Assembly: GCF_965208555.1 (NCBI RefSeq)
Contig: NZ_OZ242342.1
Location: 3,224,001 to 3,288,000, forward strand
Direction of reading: 5' to 3'
Length of the DNA: 64,000 nucleotides
Source: Poriferisodalis sp965208555
Lineage (GTDB): Bacteria; Actinomycetota; Acidimicrobiia; Acidimicrobiales; Poriferisodalaceae
The notes beneath the pieces are model-generated. The model saw only the letters and a list, made by a program, of their open reading frames with translations. It did not search any database and was not told the DNA's origin. Position numbers and translations under genes: made by a program. How positions within the stretch are numbered: the stretch's first letter is position 1; each line of letters opens with the position of its first letter. This document shows, in pieces, positions 8,917 through 16,198 of the stretch.

Positions 8917-10212
8917 ATGGTCGAGCCGGATTTCCTGCACTTCGACACGCTGGCACTGCACGCCGGGCAACGGCCCGACCCGACCACGGGGGCTCGCGCC
9001 GTGCCCATCTACCAGACCACGTCGTTCAGCTTCACCGACACTGAGCAGGCGGCCAGCCTGTTCAACCTCGAGATTCCCGGCCACATCTACAGCCGCATCT
9101 CCAACCCGACCGTGGCAGTGCTGGAAGAGCGGATCGCCGCGCTCGAGGGCGGTGTCGGAGCCGTCTGCACGGCCAGCGGCATGGCGGCATTCCACCTGGC
9201 CTGCGCCACGATCGCCTCCGCGGGCGACCACATCGTGGCCAGCCGAAACATCTACGGCGGCACCCACAACATCCTGAGCCTCACGCTGCCCCGCTTCGGC
9301 ATCACCACGACCTTCGTCGATCCCCGTGACCTCGACGCGTGGCGCGCCGCCATCCAGCCCAACACCAAGGTGCTGTTCGCCGAGACGCTCGGCAATCCCA
9401 ACATCGAGGTGCTCGACGTCCCGGCGGTGGCCGCAGTGGCGCACGAGGCCGAGCTGCCGCTGATGCTCGATGCCACCTTCACCACGCCGCACCTGATGCG
9501 CCCCATCGAGCTGGGCGCTGACATCGTGATGCACAGCGCGACCAAGTTCCTCGGCGGGCACGGCGTGGCGATCGGCGGTGTCGTGGTGGACGGCGGCCGC
9601 TTCGACTGGGCCGCCTCGGGCAAGTTCCCGACGCTCAGCGAGCCGTATGCGGGCTACCACGGCATCGCCTTCACCGATGAGTACGGGCCCCAGGCGCTGT
9701 CGATGCGGGCCCGAGCCGAGGGTTTGCGTGACTTCGGCGCCGCCATGAGCCCGTCGGTGGCGTTCCACCTGCTGCAGGGCGTCGAGACGCTGCCGCTGCG
9801 CATGGACCGCCACGTGGCCAACACCGAGGCGGTGATCGAGTTCCTCACGTCGCACGACGCCGTGAGATGGGTGAGCCACCCGTCGGTGCCGTCGCACCCC
9901 GACTACGAGCTGGCGAAGCGGCTGCTGCCGCGGGGCGCCGGTGCGATCCTGAGCTTCGGTGTCGAAGGCGGCCGCGAGGCCGGACGGCGGTTCATCGAGG
10001 CGGTGCGGCTGGCCTCCCATCTGGCCAACGTGGGCGACGCCAAGACGCTCGTGATCCATCCCGCCAGCACCACCCACCAGCAGATGAGCGCCGACGACCT
10101 GGCCGCTGCCGGCGTGGGCGAGGACCTGGTGCGGCTGTCGGTGGGTCTCGAGCACCCCGGCGACATCATCGCTGACCTCTCACGAGCGCTTCGCGCCTCA
10201 CAGAAGGGCTGA
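8917..10212 (+). CDS. metY: O-acetylhomoserine aminocarboxypropyltransferase (sulfhydrylase), PLP-dependent
   Basis: 431 residues, matching the Cys/Met metabolism PLP family (usual 420-440). The N-terminus has LHAGQRPDPTTGARAVPIYQ, the phosphate-binding segment is TASGMAAFHLA, and the Schiff-base Lys lies in HSATKFLGGHG. The wide SEPYAGYHG region and SLGLE-like end (SVGLEHPGDI) are typical of O-acetylhomoserine sulfhydrylases, which make homocysteine or methionine from O-acetylhomoserine and a thiol. CGGAGG four bases before ATG 8917 decides the start. The next gene follows after three bases, so the pair is an operon. No other methionine gene is nearby. Confidence 0.9.
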   Translation: MVEPDFLHFDTLALHAGQRPDPTTGARAVPIYQTTSFSFTDTEQAASLFNLEIPGHIYSRISNPTVAVLEERIAALEGGVGAVCTASGMAAFHLACATIASAGDHIVASRNIYGGTHNILSLTLPRFGITTTFVDPRDLDAWRAAIQPNTKVLFAETLGNPNIEVLDVPAVAAVAHEAELPLMLDATFTTPHLMRPIELGADIVMHSATKFLGGHGVAIGGVVVDGGRFDWAASGKFPTLSEPYAGYHGIAFTDEYGPQALSMRARAEGLRDFGAAMSPSVAFHLLQGVETLPLRMDRHVANTEAVIEFLTSHDAVRWVSHPSVPSHPDYELAKRLLPRGAGAILSFGVEGGREAGRRFIEAVRLASHLANVGDAKTLVIHPASTTHQQMSADDLAAAGVGEDLVRLSVGLEHPGDIIADLSRALRASQKG

Positions 10213-10215
10213 GCG

Positions 10216-11046
10216 ATGACAGCGACTGAAGCCTTCTCGCTCGAAGTGCGCGGCCACGCTGTCGGTGTTGCCGCAGGGGGAGTGATCCCAGATGCAGCGT
10301 CGGCTGCCGAATCGCCCGTGGTGCTGCTTGTGCACGGCGCAGGCATGAACCGCACCGTGTGGCAGCTGCAGACGCGCTGGCTGGCACATCACGGCTACAC
10401 CCCGCTGGCCGTCGACCTGCCGGGCCACGGCAACAGCGAGGGCGAGCCGCTCGGATCGATCGCCGAGATGGCCGACTGGCTCAGCGACACCATCACCGCC
10501 GTGGGGGAGCGGCTCGATTGCACCCAGGTCCGTCTCGTCGGCCATTCGATGGGGTCGCTCGTCTGCACCGAAGCGGCCGCGGCCGATCACGATCGCGTTG
10601 CCCGGCTGGTGCTGATGGGCACCGCGGCGGGAATGCCCGTCCATCCGGCGCTGCTGGGTGCCGCCGAGCAGAACGAACTGCTGGCACCGGAGCTCATGAC
10701 AGCATGGGGGCATGGCAACCGTGCGCACGTCGCGACCAACCCCACGCCCGGACTCTGGATGCTCGGCGGCAGCGTGGCCTTGCTGGAACGCGCCGATGAC
10801 GGTGTGATCCACGCCGACCTGTCTGCCTGCGCTGCCTACGATGCCGGCGACGTCGCTGCCCGAGTCCAATGCCCGGTCACGGTCATCGTCGGCAGCGAGG
10901 ACAAGATGACGCCGCCCCGTGCAGCAGGGGCGCTGATCGCCGACTTTGCCGACTGCGATGTCGTTCACCTCGCGGGTGCCGGCCACATGATGATGAACGA
11001 GGACCCGGCAGCTGTCCGCAACGCGCTGGCGAGGGCTCTGGCCTGA
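10216..11046 (+). CDS. Alpha/beta hydrolase
   Basis: 276 residues. The oxyanion-hole segment is LLVHGAGMNRTVWQ, the nucleophile elbow GHSMGS holds the Ser, the acid is in IVGSEDKMTPP and the catalytic His in LAGAGHMMMNEDP. The triad is complete, so this is an active serine hydrolase of the 2-hydroxy-acid or ester type; its substrate is unknown. AAGGG before the start and the three-base spacing put it on the metY-like transcript. That pairing could mean release of acyl groups linked to sulfur metabolism, but this is only a guess. Confidence 0.85.
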   Translation: MTATEAFSLEVRGHAVGVAAGGVIPDAASAAESPVVLLVHGAGMNRTVWQLQTRWLAHHGYTPLAVDLPGHGNSEGEPLGSIAEMADWLSDTITAVGERLDCTQVRLVGHSMGSLVCTEAAAADHDRVARLVLMGTAAGMPVHPALLGAAEQNELLAPELMTAWGHGNRAHVATNPTPGLWMLGGSVALLERADDGVIHADLSACAAYDAGDVAARVQCPVTVIVGSEDKMTPPRAAGALIADFADCDVVHLAGAGHMMMNEDPAAVRNALARALA

Positions 11047-11129
11047 GCGGTTCGGCTGCGCCGTGTGTGCGCGGCTGCCATCATGTGCCGGCGGCAAACT
11101 GACGCAATCTGCCGCAAAAGGAGCCGGAC

Positions 11130-11669
11130 ATGGCAGTCGAGCGATTTCCCGTGGAGGCCTCGCACATCCTGATGTTCGCGAGGTCCATCGGCGACACGAA
11201 TCCGATCTACAGCGACCCCGAGTACGCGGCCGGCACCGAGGTCGGCTCGATCATCGCGCCGCCGACCTTCGCGCAGTCGAGCGCGCAGTTCGACCCCGAC
11301 TACTTCCTGCGCCCCAAGCCCGACAAGAAGTGGTTCGGCAGCGGCCGTACGGCGTCGGGAACGCTGGTGCGCGACCTGTCTGAGGCCGACGGCGACGACG
11401 TCAAAGACGAGCGCGAGGATGACAAGCAATCCGGCGCGGCTGCGGGCGGGCTGCACGCCGAGCAGCACTTCACCTATCACCGGCACCTGAGGCCCGGTGA
11501 CGTGCTGCACACGGTCACCTACGACGGCGAGCGGTGGGAGAAGCAGTCCAAGCGGGCAGGCATTCTCAAGTTCTCCGAGGCCGTCACCGAGTACCGCGAC
11601 GAGGACGACGAGCTGGTCATCACGGCCAAGGGCGTCGGCGTCGTCACCGAGAAGGTCATCGAGGACTAG
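11130..11669 (+). CDS. FAS1/HadA-type MaoC-like dehydratase subunit (probably structural partner)
   Basis: 179 residues with the N-terminal hot-dog fold of UPF0336/HadA-like dehydratases. The hydratase motif region reads ARSIGDTNPIYSDPEYA: the Asp is kept but the position that is His in active R-hydratases is Tyr. In mycobacterial HadA/HadC subunits the same loss goes with a non-catalytic, substrate-holding role. A charged insert (about residues 85-105) separates two halves. AAGGAG seven bases before ATG 11130 supports the start. The next gene, a MaoC protein with a full motif, follows after 14 bases and is the likely catalytic partner. Confidence 0.8.
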   Translation: MAVERFPVEASHILMFARSIGDTNPIYSDPEYAAGTEVGSIIAPPTFAQSSAQFDPDYFLRPKPDKKWFGSGRTASGTLVRDLSEADGDDVKDEREDDKQSGAAAGGLHAEQHFTYHRHLRPGDVLHTVTYDGERWEKQSKRAGILKFSEAVTEYRDEDDELVITAKGVGVVTEKVIED

Positions 11670-11683
11670 GAAGGCAGACAGAC

Positions 11684-12106
11684 ATGGCACTCAGCGCATC
11701 GCAGCTCAGCGTCGGCGACAGCTACTCCGAGCAGATCGTCGACGACCTCACCCGCACCCAGATCGTCCAGTACGCAGGGGCATCCGGCGACTACAACCCC
11801 GTCCACACCGACGAGAAGTTCGTCACCGAGGTGGCCGGCTACCCCACGGTGTTCGCCCACGGCATGCTCACCATGGGCATGACCGGCCGCATGGTCACCA
11901 ACTTCGTGGGCGACGGCCGCCTCACCTACTACGGCGTGCGGTTCACCAGCCAGGTGTGGCCAGGCGACACCCTCACCGCAAAGGCCGAGGTCGCCGACAT
12001 TCGTGACGAGGACGGCCAGAAGCTGGTCGACCTCACCATCACTACCACCAACCAGGACGACCGAGCCGTCCTCACCGGCCAGGCCACCGCCCGCCTCGAC
12101 GACTGA
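11684..12106 (+). CDS. MaoC family (R)-specific enoyl-CoA hydratase/dehydratase
   Basis: 140 residues, one hot-dog domain. The hydratase 2 motif is complete in YAGASGDYNPVHTDEKFV, with the catalytic Asp and His. Such proteins add water to trans-2-enoyl thioesters or remove it from (R)-3-hydroxyacyl ones. Together with the upstream HadA-like gene it probably forms a heterodimeric dehydratase, like HadAB. Purine-rich sequence precedes ATG 11684. The gene converges on an acyl-CoA dehydrogenase, and the space between them holds two hairpin-rich 54-bp repeats. Confidence 0.85.
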   Translation: MALSASQLSVGDSYSEQIVDDLTRTQIVQYAGASGDYNPVHTDEKFVTEVAGYPTVFAHGMLTMGMTGRMVTNFVGDGRLTYYGVRFTSQVWPGDTLTAKAEVADIRDEDGQKLVDLTITTTNQDDRAVLTGQATARLDD

Positions 12107-12112
12107 GCGGCA

Positions 12113-12220
12113 CTAGCCCTCGGCGCGTCCAGCGCCGTACTAGCTCGTGGCCCGCTGGGCCCGGCGCTAGCCCTTGGCGCGTCCCGCGCTGTGTTAGCTC
12201 TTCGCCCGTTGGGCGAAGCC
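12113..12220. repeat. Two tandem 54-bp units duplicating the end of the acyl-CoA dehydrogenase gene
   Basis: Units at 12113-12166 and 12167-12220 are the same length and roughly three-quarters identical by eye. The right unit contains the last codons and stop of the leftward acyl-CoA dehydrogenase (AQRAKS-stop); the left unit would read AQRATS-stop in the same frame. Each unit carries two short hairpins, for example GGCGC/GCGCC and GCCC/GGGC on the left and CGCCC/GGGCG on the right. Lying between convergent genes, the array may serve as a bidirectional terminator. The length of exactly 18 codons suggests duplication of a gene end followed by decay. Confidence 0.65.
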
Positions 12221-13450
12221 GAACAGCTTGCCGGCGACCTTGCGGATCTGGATCTCCTCTGAGCCCTCGGTGATCCGGTACCGGCGGTGGTGCCGGTAGA
12301 TGTGCTCGAACGGCATGTGGCGCCCGTAGCCGTTGCCACCGCAGCTCTGCATGGCCCGATCTGCCGCATCGCAGCAGAACCGGTTGCCGCGGTAGTTGCA
12401 CATGGCCACCTTGTCGGTGATCTCCATGTGGTCGACGCCCTCGTCCATCTGCCAGGCGGTCTTCCAGATAAGCGCCCGGGTCATCTCGGCCTCGGTGTAG
12501 AGCTCGGCCAGCGGGAACTGGATGGCCTGGTTCTGCGCCAGGGGCTTGCCGAACGTGGTGCGGTTCTTCACATAGTCGACGGCCACGTCGATGCAGTGCA
12601 GCCCGGCGCCCACCGATGACGCGGCCTGGCGGATCCGGTTCTCGTGCACGAACAGCTGCGCCGTCTGCAGGCCCCGGCCCTCGGTGCCCAGAATGTCGTC
12701 GTTGCTCACCCGCACATCGGTCAGCCGGACATGGGCGTGGTCGGTGGGCATGTTGAACGTCCACATGAATTTCTCGACCGCAAAGCCGGGTGTGTCCACC
12801 GGGACGATGAAGCAGGTGATGCCGTGCCCCTCGCCAGGGTTCCCCGAGGTGCGGGCGAAGATGTAGTCGTGGGTGGCGTGGTGGAGGCCGGTGTTCCAGT
12901 ACTTCTCGCCGTTGATCACCCACTCGTCGCCGTCACGCACGGCCGTGGTCTCCATCCAGGTGGCGTCTGAGCCGTGCAACGGCTCGGTCAGGCCGAAGCC
13001 GATGCGGGCCTGGCCTTCCAGCATCCTGGGGATCCAGTACTCCTGCTGGGCATCTGAGCCGTAGCGCTCCATCATCAGCACGGTCGGGAAGTTGCCGATG
13101 ATCGAGTTCTCGTTCTGCAAGTCGTTGTGCAATCCCAGGCCGCGGCGAGCGAGATGCTCCCGGATGATGGCCATCCCCAGGTTGGTGCCGTCGCTGCCGC
13201 CGAAGCGCTTCGGCAGGTGCCAGCGCAGGAATCCGGCCTTGTCGGCCTCCTTGCGCATCCGCACGAGCAGCGATTCCCACTCGGCATTGGGCAGGCCGTC
13301 GCGTTCCCAGTCGGTGCGCGAGTCCTCCCGGCGGTGGTCGAAGAAGCGGATGTTGTCGTCTTCGTTCTCGATGGGCTTGATGACGTCGTCGATGAACGTG
13401 TCCAGATCGTCGAGCAACTGCGCGATGTCGGCGGGGATGGTGAAGTCCAT
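12194..13450 (-). CDS. Acyl-CoA dehydrogenase family protein
   Basis: 418 residues, full length. The central domain has IGFGLTEPLHGSDATWM (FAD contact and substrate loop) and NGEKYWNTG, and the C-terminal helical domain has RTTFGKPLAQNQAIQF and the end pattern ITEGSEEIQIRKVAG. These flavoproteins introduce the alpha-beta double bond into acyl-CoA and pass electrons to ETF. ATG 13450 is preferred over the TTG at 13459 because a -10 box lies seven bases upstream of the ATG. The last 18 codons are duplicated downstream. It faces the hot-dog dehydratase pair, which could act on its product. Confidence 0.9.
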   Translation of the reverse strand: MDFTIPADIAQLLDDLDTFIDDVIKPIENEDDNIRFFDHRREDSRTDWERDGLPNAEWESLLVRMRKEADKAGFLRWHLPKRFGGSDGTNLGMAIIREHLARRGLGLHNDLQNENSIIGNFPTVLMMERYGSDAQQEYWIPRMLEGQARIGFGLTEPLHGSDATWMETTAVRDGDEWVINGEKYWNTGLHHATHDYIFARTSGNPGEGHGITCFIVPVDTPGFAVEKFMWTFNMPTDHAHVRLTDVRVSNDDILGTEGRGLQTAQLFVHENRIRQAASSVGAGLHCIDVAVDYVKNRTTFGKPLAQNQAIQFPLAELYTEAEMTRALIWKTAWQMDEGVDHMEITDKVAMCNYRGNRFCCDAADRAMQSCGGNGYGRHMPFEHIYRHHRRYRITEGSEEIQIRKVAGKLFGFAQRAKS

Positions 13451-13457
13451 GCGCGGC

Positions 13458-13463
13458 AACCTA
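13458..13463 (-). promoter_or_regulatory. -10 box TAGGTT (minus strand) of the acyl-CoA dehydrogenase gene
   Basis: The hexamer is seven bases upstream of ATG 13450 with no Shine-Dalgarno, consistent with leaderless initiation. It favours 13450 over the upstream TTG. Confidence 0.45.
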
Positions 13464-13556
13464 CCCGGCTGCCTGTAGCCCCGCCGGATGGGCCTGTGCT
13501 GCTCCCGCCTGCATCCCAGCGGCCGTGTGCGAGGATGGACGACGGAGGTGAGCGAG

Positions 13557-14168
13557 ATGTCGACGCCGACTTCGATGTCTGTGCTGGTGTGGTCGGACTA
13601 CCTGTGACCGTGGTGCCACCTGGCACGGGCCCGGGCGGTCCGACTGGCTGAGCGTCACCACCTCGACATCACCTGGCTGGCGTACGAGATCCACCCCGAA
13701 GTGCCGCCCGAGGGCGTCGAGGTGCGCATGAGCTTCGAGCGAATCGCTGCGATGGCCGAAGCCGAAGGCATCACGTTCGTGGTGCCGAAACGCCTCCGCA
13801 ACAGCGCCAAGGCGCACCAGGCCGCGCTGGCCGTCGAGCACGCCGACCCCGACGCCGGCGAGCGCTACCACGACCGGCTGTACGCCGCCTACTGGGAAGA
13901 AGAGCTCGACGTCGCTGACCCTGAGGTGCTCGTCAGCCTGGCGTCCGACGTGGCCATCGACCCAGACGTGCTGCGCCGGGTGGTGGCCGACGACGAGCTG
14001 CTGCCTGCACTGCGGGCGTCGATGGCCCGGGCGAACGAGTGGGGGATCAGCGCCACGCCGAGCTGGCTGTTCGACGGGCGACTCGTGATCCCGGGCGCGC
14101 AGGACGACGACTTCATGGCCGACGTCATCACGAGACTGCGCGAGCGACCGGCACCGCCGGCGGGCTAG
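13557..14168 (+). CDS. FrnE/DsbA-like thiol oxidoreductase, candidate selenoprotein (in-frame TGA at the catalytic Cys)
   Basis: 203 residues if TGA at 13605-13607 is read through. The frame begins with a GGAGG eight bases before ATG 13557 and reads VWSDYL-TGA-PWCHLA. This matches the FrnE (COG2761) active-site pattern SDxxCPWCY with TGA replacing the first Cys codon, hence UPWC with Sec at residue 17. After the TGA the family pattern continues without interruption: ITWLAYEIHPEVPPEG, then a helical domain, then the cis-Pro ISATPSWLFDGR and VIPGAQ end. A candidate SECIS hairpin lies 24 nt downstream of the TGA. A caller ignoring recoding would start at GTG 13701 and lose the thioredoxin motif. 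Alternatives are a nonsense pseudogene or a base error. It probably handles thiol/disulfide exchange in the cytoplasm, as no signal peptide is seen. Confidence 0.8.
13605..13642 (+). promoter_or_regulatory. Recoded UGA and candidate bacterial SECIS hairpin
   Basis: The UGA (13605-13607) is followed by a six-pair stem, CGGGCC (13626-13631) with GGTCCG (13637-13642), including one G-U pair. It closes a five-base loop, CGGGC (13632-13636). Twenty-four bases separate the UGA from the loop and G is the second loop base; both fit the general bacterial SECIS model. A competing GTGCC/GGCAC hairpin (13613-13626) overlaps its first base. Confidence 0.55.
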
Positions 14169-14210
14169 GGATGCCTCACGGCTCTCGGCGCCCGGCGAGG
14201 CTCTGATCGA

Positions 14211-14654
14211 CTAGCCGTTCGATCCGCCGCTGTTGTCATGCGGCGGCACCACGGGCAAACCGTGCTCGATCCAGCCCTCGATGCCGCCGTCTAGGTCAGT
14301 GGCCCGTGCGAAGCCCAACCGCTGCAATTGAGCCGCGGCGAGACTGGAGCTGTAGCCCTGGTTGCAGAGGATGACGAGGTGGTCATCCAAGTCTGCAGCG
14401 GTTCCCTCCGAGGCGCCCGAGTCGGGGTCGAGACGCCATTCCAGCACCAGCTGCCCGATGTGCTCAGAGCCCTCGATGACGCCGGTTCGCTCCCGGTCGT
14501 CTCGCGGCCGGATGTCGATGACGCGCAGTCGCCCGCCCTCGGCGGAACCAGCGACCGCCATCAGTTCTGCGAGCTCGGCAGGGCCGACCCGCTCCAGGCC
14601 CGAGCGCGCCTGCGCCAGCAGTTGGTGGACTGTCGTGCGCCGAGGTTCAGGCAT
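14211..14654 (-). CDS. Rhodanese-like domain protein
   Basis: 147 residues, a single rhodanese domain. LRVIDIRPRDDRERTGVIEG is the CH2A-like region and the active-site loop is CNQGYSSS, with the Cys that carries a persulfide; the domain ends with DLDGGIEGWIEHGLPV. These enzymes move sulfane sulfur, and some family members handle selenium. ATG 14654 is selected by GGGAGG eight bases upstream; the frame is open further but unsupported. It converges with the FrnE-like gene 42 bases away. Whether sulfur (or selenium) transfer and the selenothiol protein are connected is speculative. Confidence 0.85.
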   Translation of the reverse strand: MPEPRRTTVHQLLAQARSGLERVGPAELAELMAVAGSAEGGRLRVIDIRPRDDRERTGVIEGSEHIGQLVLEWRLDPDSGASEGTAADLDDHLVILCNQGYSSSLAAAQLQRLGFARATDLDGGIEGWIEHGLPVVPPHDNSGGSNG

Positions 14655-14750
14655 TGCGCGGGCCTCCCATTGCTGCGCTGCAGGAGATCTTCGCAGGCTC
14701 TGTTGCACCCGCGGCACGCCGGTCCGCAGTTGCAGCCGACACTCTGGCGA

Positions 14751-15161
14751 TCAGGCGGGATTGTCGATGAACTCCACCCAGTTGCCGTCGGGGTCTTCGA
14801 CCATGCCGACCACCACGCCAGGTCGGGCTTCCAACCGTCGCCAGATGATGTTGGCCCCAGCGTCCTCGCACGCGGTCATGACCTCTTCGAAGTTGCCGAC
14901 GTTGAACGTGAAGTAGCGCAGCCCGGTGGCACCGGTGATGCCGCCCGTGGCTCCGGCGGGCACGTCGGCGACGGGCACCACCAGCTTGAGCAGGCTCTTG
15001 TTCGCCCACAGCCGGTGCATCTGGGCGATGCCGACCTGCTCCATGTTCAGCGTCGCTTCGAACTCCAGCCCGAGCACGTCCCGGTAGAACGCCAGCATCT
15101 CGTCGCCGTTGTCGGTGACGATGCCCAGGTCGAAGCCTTCCTTGGTGGGTTGCAGTGCCAC
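14751..15161 (-). CDS. VOC superfamily (glyoxalase/bleomycin resistance) protein
   Basis: 136 residues forming paired beta-alpha-beta-beta-beta modules: GIVTDNGDEMLAFYRDVLGL at the start and VGMVEDPDGNWVEFIDNPA at the end. The module structure is typical of metal-dependent glyoxalases and extradiol-type proteins; the terminal Glu in WVEF is a usual metal ligand. The substrate is unknown. GTG 15161 is chosen because AAGGAAAGAG precedes it and family similarity starts there. It is followed by the rhodanese gene and preceded by a DUF169 gene on the same strand, so these may share a transcript. Confidence 0.85.
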   Translation of the reverse strand: MALQPTKEGFDLGIVTDNGDEMLAFYRDVLGLEFEATLNMEQVGIAQMHRLWANKSLLKLVVPVADVPAGATGGITGATGLRYFTFNVGNFEEVMTACEDAGANIIWRRLEARPGVVVGMVEDPDGNWVEFIDNPA

Positions 15162-15228
15162 GTTGATCTCTTTCCTTGTCTCGGTCGGTGAGTTCGGGTT
15201 GAAGCTTGCCGTGTTTGGCAGGGCGCGA

Positions 15229-16044
15229 TCAGTCGTAGCTGACGCCCAAGCCGGCCCGCGCATCGGTCTGGATGCCGTACGGCGGGATCGGGTAGCGCAG
15301 GCCGTTGCGGGCCAGCGCCTCCATGCCCTCGACTGCGACGACAAGATCATCGGGTGTCAGCGCGATCAGCAGCTCGTCTTCCATCACGCCGCCGTAGCGC
15401 CGTTCGGCAAAGCACGGGATGGACACGCTCGGCTCGCCGGTGCGCAGCGCCCGGCCCCAGGAGTCAGCGCATGCCGACTCGCCCACGCAGCCCCACTCCA
15501 TCTTCTCGTAGCCGCGCCACTGCAGGCCGTTGATCAGGATGATCATCTGTGCCGGGGTGGCGTAGATCAGGCACACATCGGGCGGGTTCAGGCGCTTGGC
15601 CGACAGCGGCGACACCACCATGGCCTCATAGGACCCATACGGCACGAAGTCCATGGCGTGCTGGTGCGCCGAGGCATCCTCGAGCGTCTCGTACCACACA
15701 CCTGCCATCCGGTCGCCGGAGAGCCACTCGTCGTCCTGGGGATGCAGGCCGATGACAGCGCCGCACTGCGCTCCCACGAGGTCGTCCATGGTGAAGCCCA
15801 CCGTCCAGTTCAGCCGGCATGCCATGCCCACGAGCTGATCGGTGGTGTGAATGTCTCTCGGGCGGCGGACCCGGGGCACCTCGTTCATTGCCGCTTCGGA
15901 TTCGAAGAGCTTCATCCCGATCGGGGTGGTGCGGATCCGCAGCACCGCGTTCAGGCGCGCCAGCAGTTCGTCCCAGTCGATGGACGCTGTGCGCACGTGC
16001 GCTGCAGTCTCGGTGGTTGCCTCGGCTGTCTCGGTCTGCGTCAC
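15229..16044 (-). CDS. DUF169 family protein
   Basis: 271 residues. The pattern TPIGMKLFESEAAMNE, AACRLNWT-like MACRLNWTVG, and several conserved Cys (CGAVIGL, WGCVGESACADSWG, SIPCFAERRYG) match the uncharacterised DUF169/COG2043 family. Members occur with metal-dependent and C1-type metabolism, and the Cys pattern suggests metal or cofactor binding, but no reaction is established. GTG 16044 is preferred over TTG 16068 because GAGGGGAC lies just upstream. It sits 67 bases before the VOC gene on the same strand. Confidence 0.75.
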   Translation of the reverse strand: MTQTETAEATTETAAHVRTASIDWDELLARLNAVLRIRTTPIGMKLFESEAAMNEVPRVRRPRDIHTTDQLVGMACRLNWTVGFTMDDLVGAQCGAVIGLHPQDDEWLSGDRMAGVWYETLEDASAHQHAMDFVPYGSYEAMVVSPLSAKRLNPPDVCLIYATPAQMIILINGLQWRGYEKMEWGCVGESACADSWGRALRTGEPSVSIPCFAERRYGGVMEDELLIALTPDDLVVAVEGMEALARNGLRYPIPPYGIQTDARAGLGVSYD

Positions 16045-16198
16045 GGCTGTCCCCTCGTCGGCCGCCAATATGGCCTCGTTGCTGCCGAACGGGCAGCGGG
16101 CGTCTTCGAACGGTCACGCTAGTTCGGCGACCACTAGCGTGAGCCGCCGAGCAAGCGCAGGCTGAGCCACCGAAGACAAGGCGACAGGAGACGGGTCG

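Noticed and set aside
13701..14168. Short FrnE-like frame starting at GTG 13701
   Set aside because: It lacks a ribosome site and the thioredoxin motif. The upstream in-frame sequence is clearly the same protein, so the TGA-containing frame is preferred.
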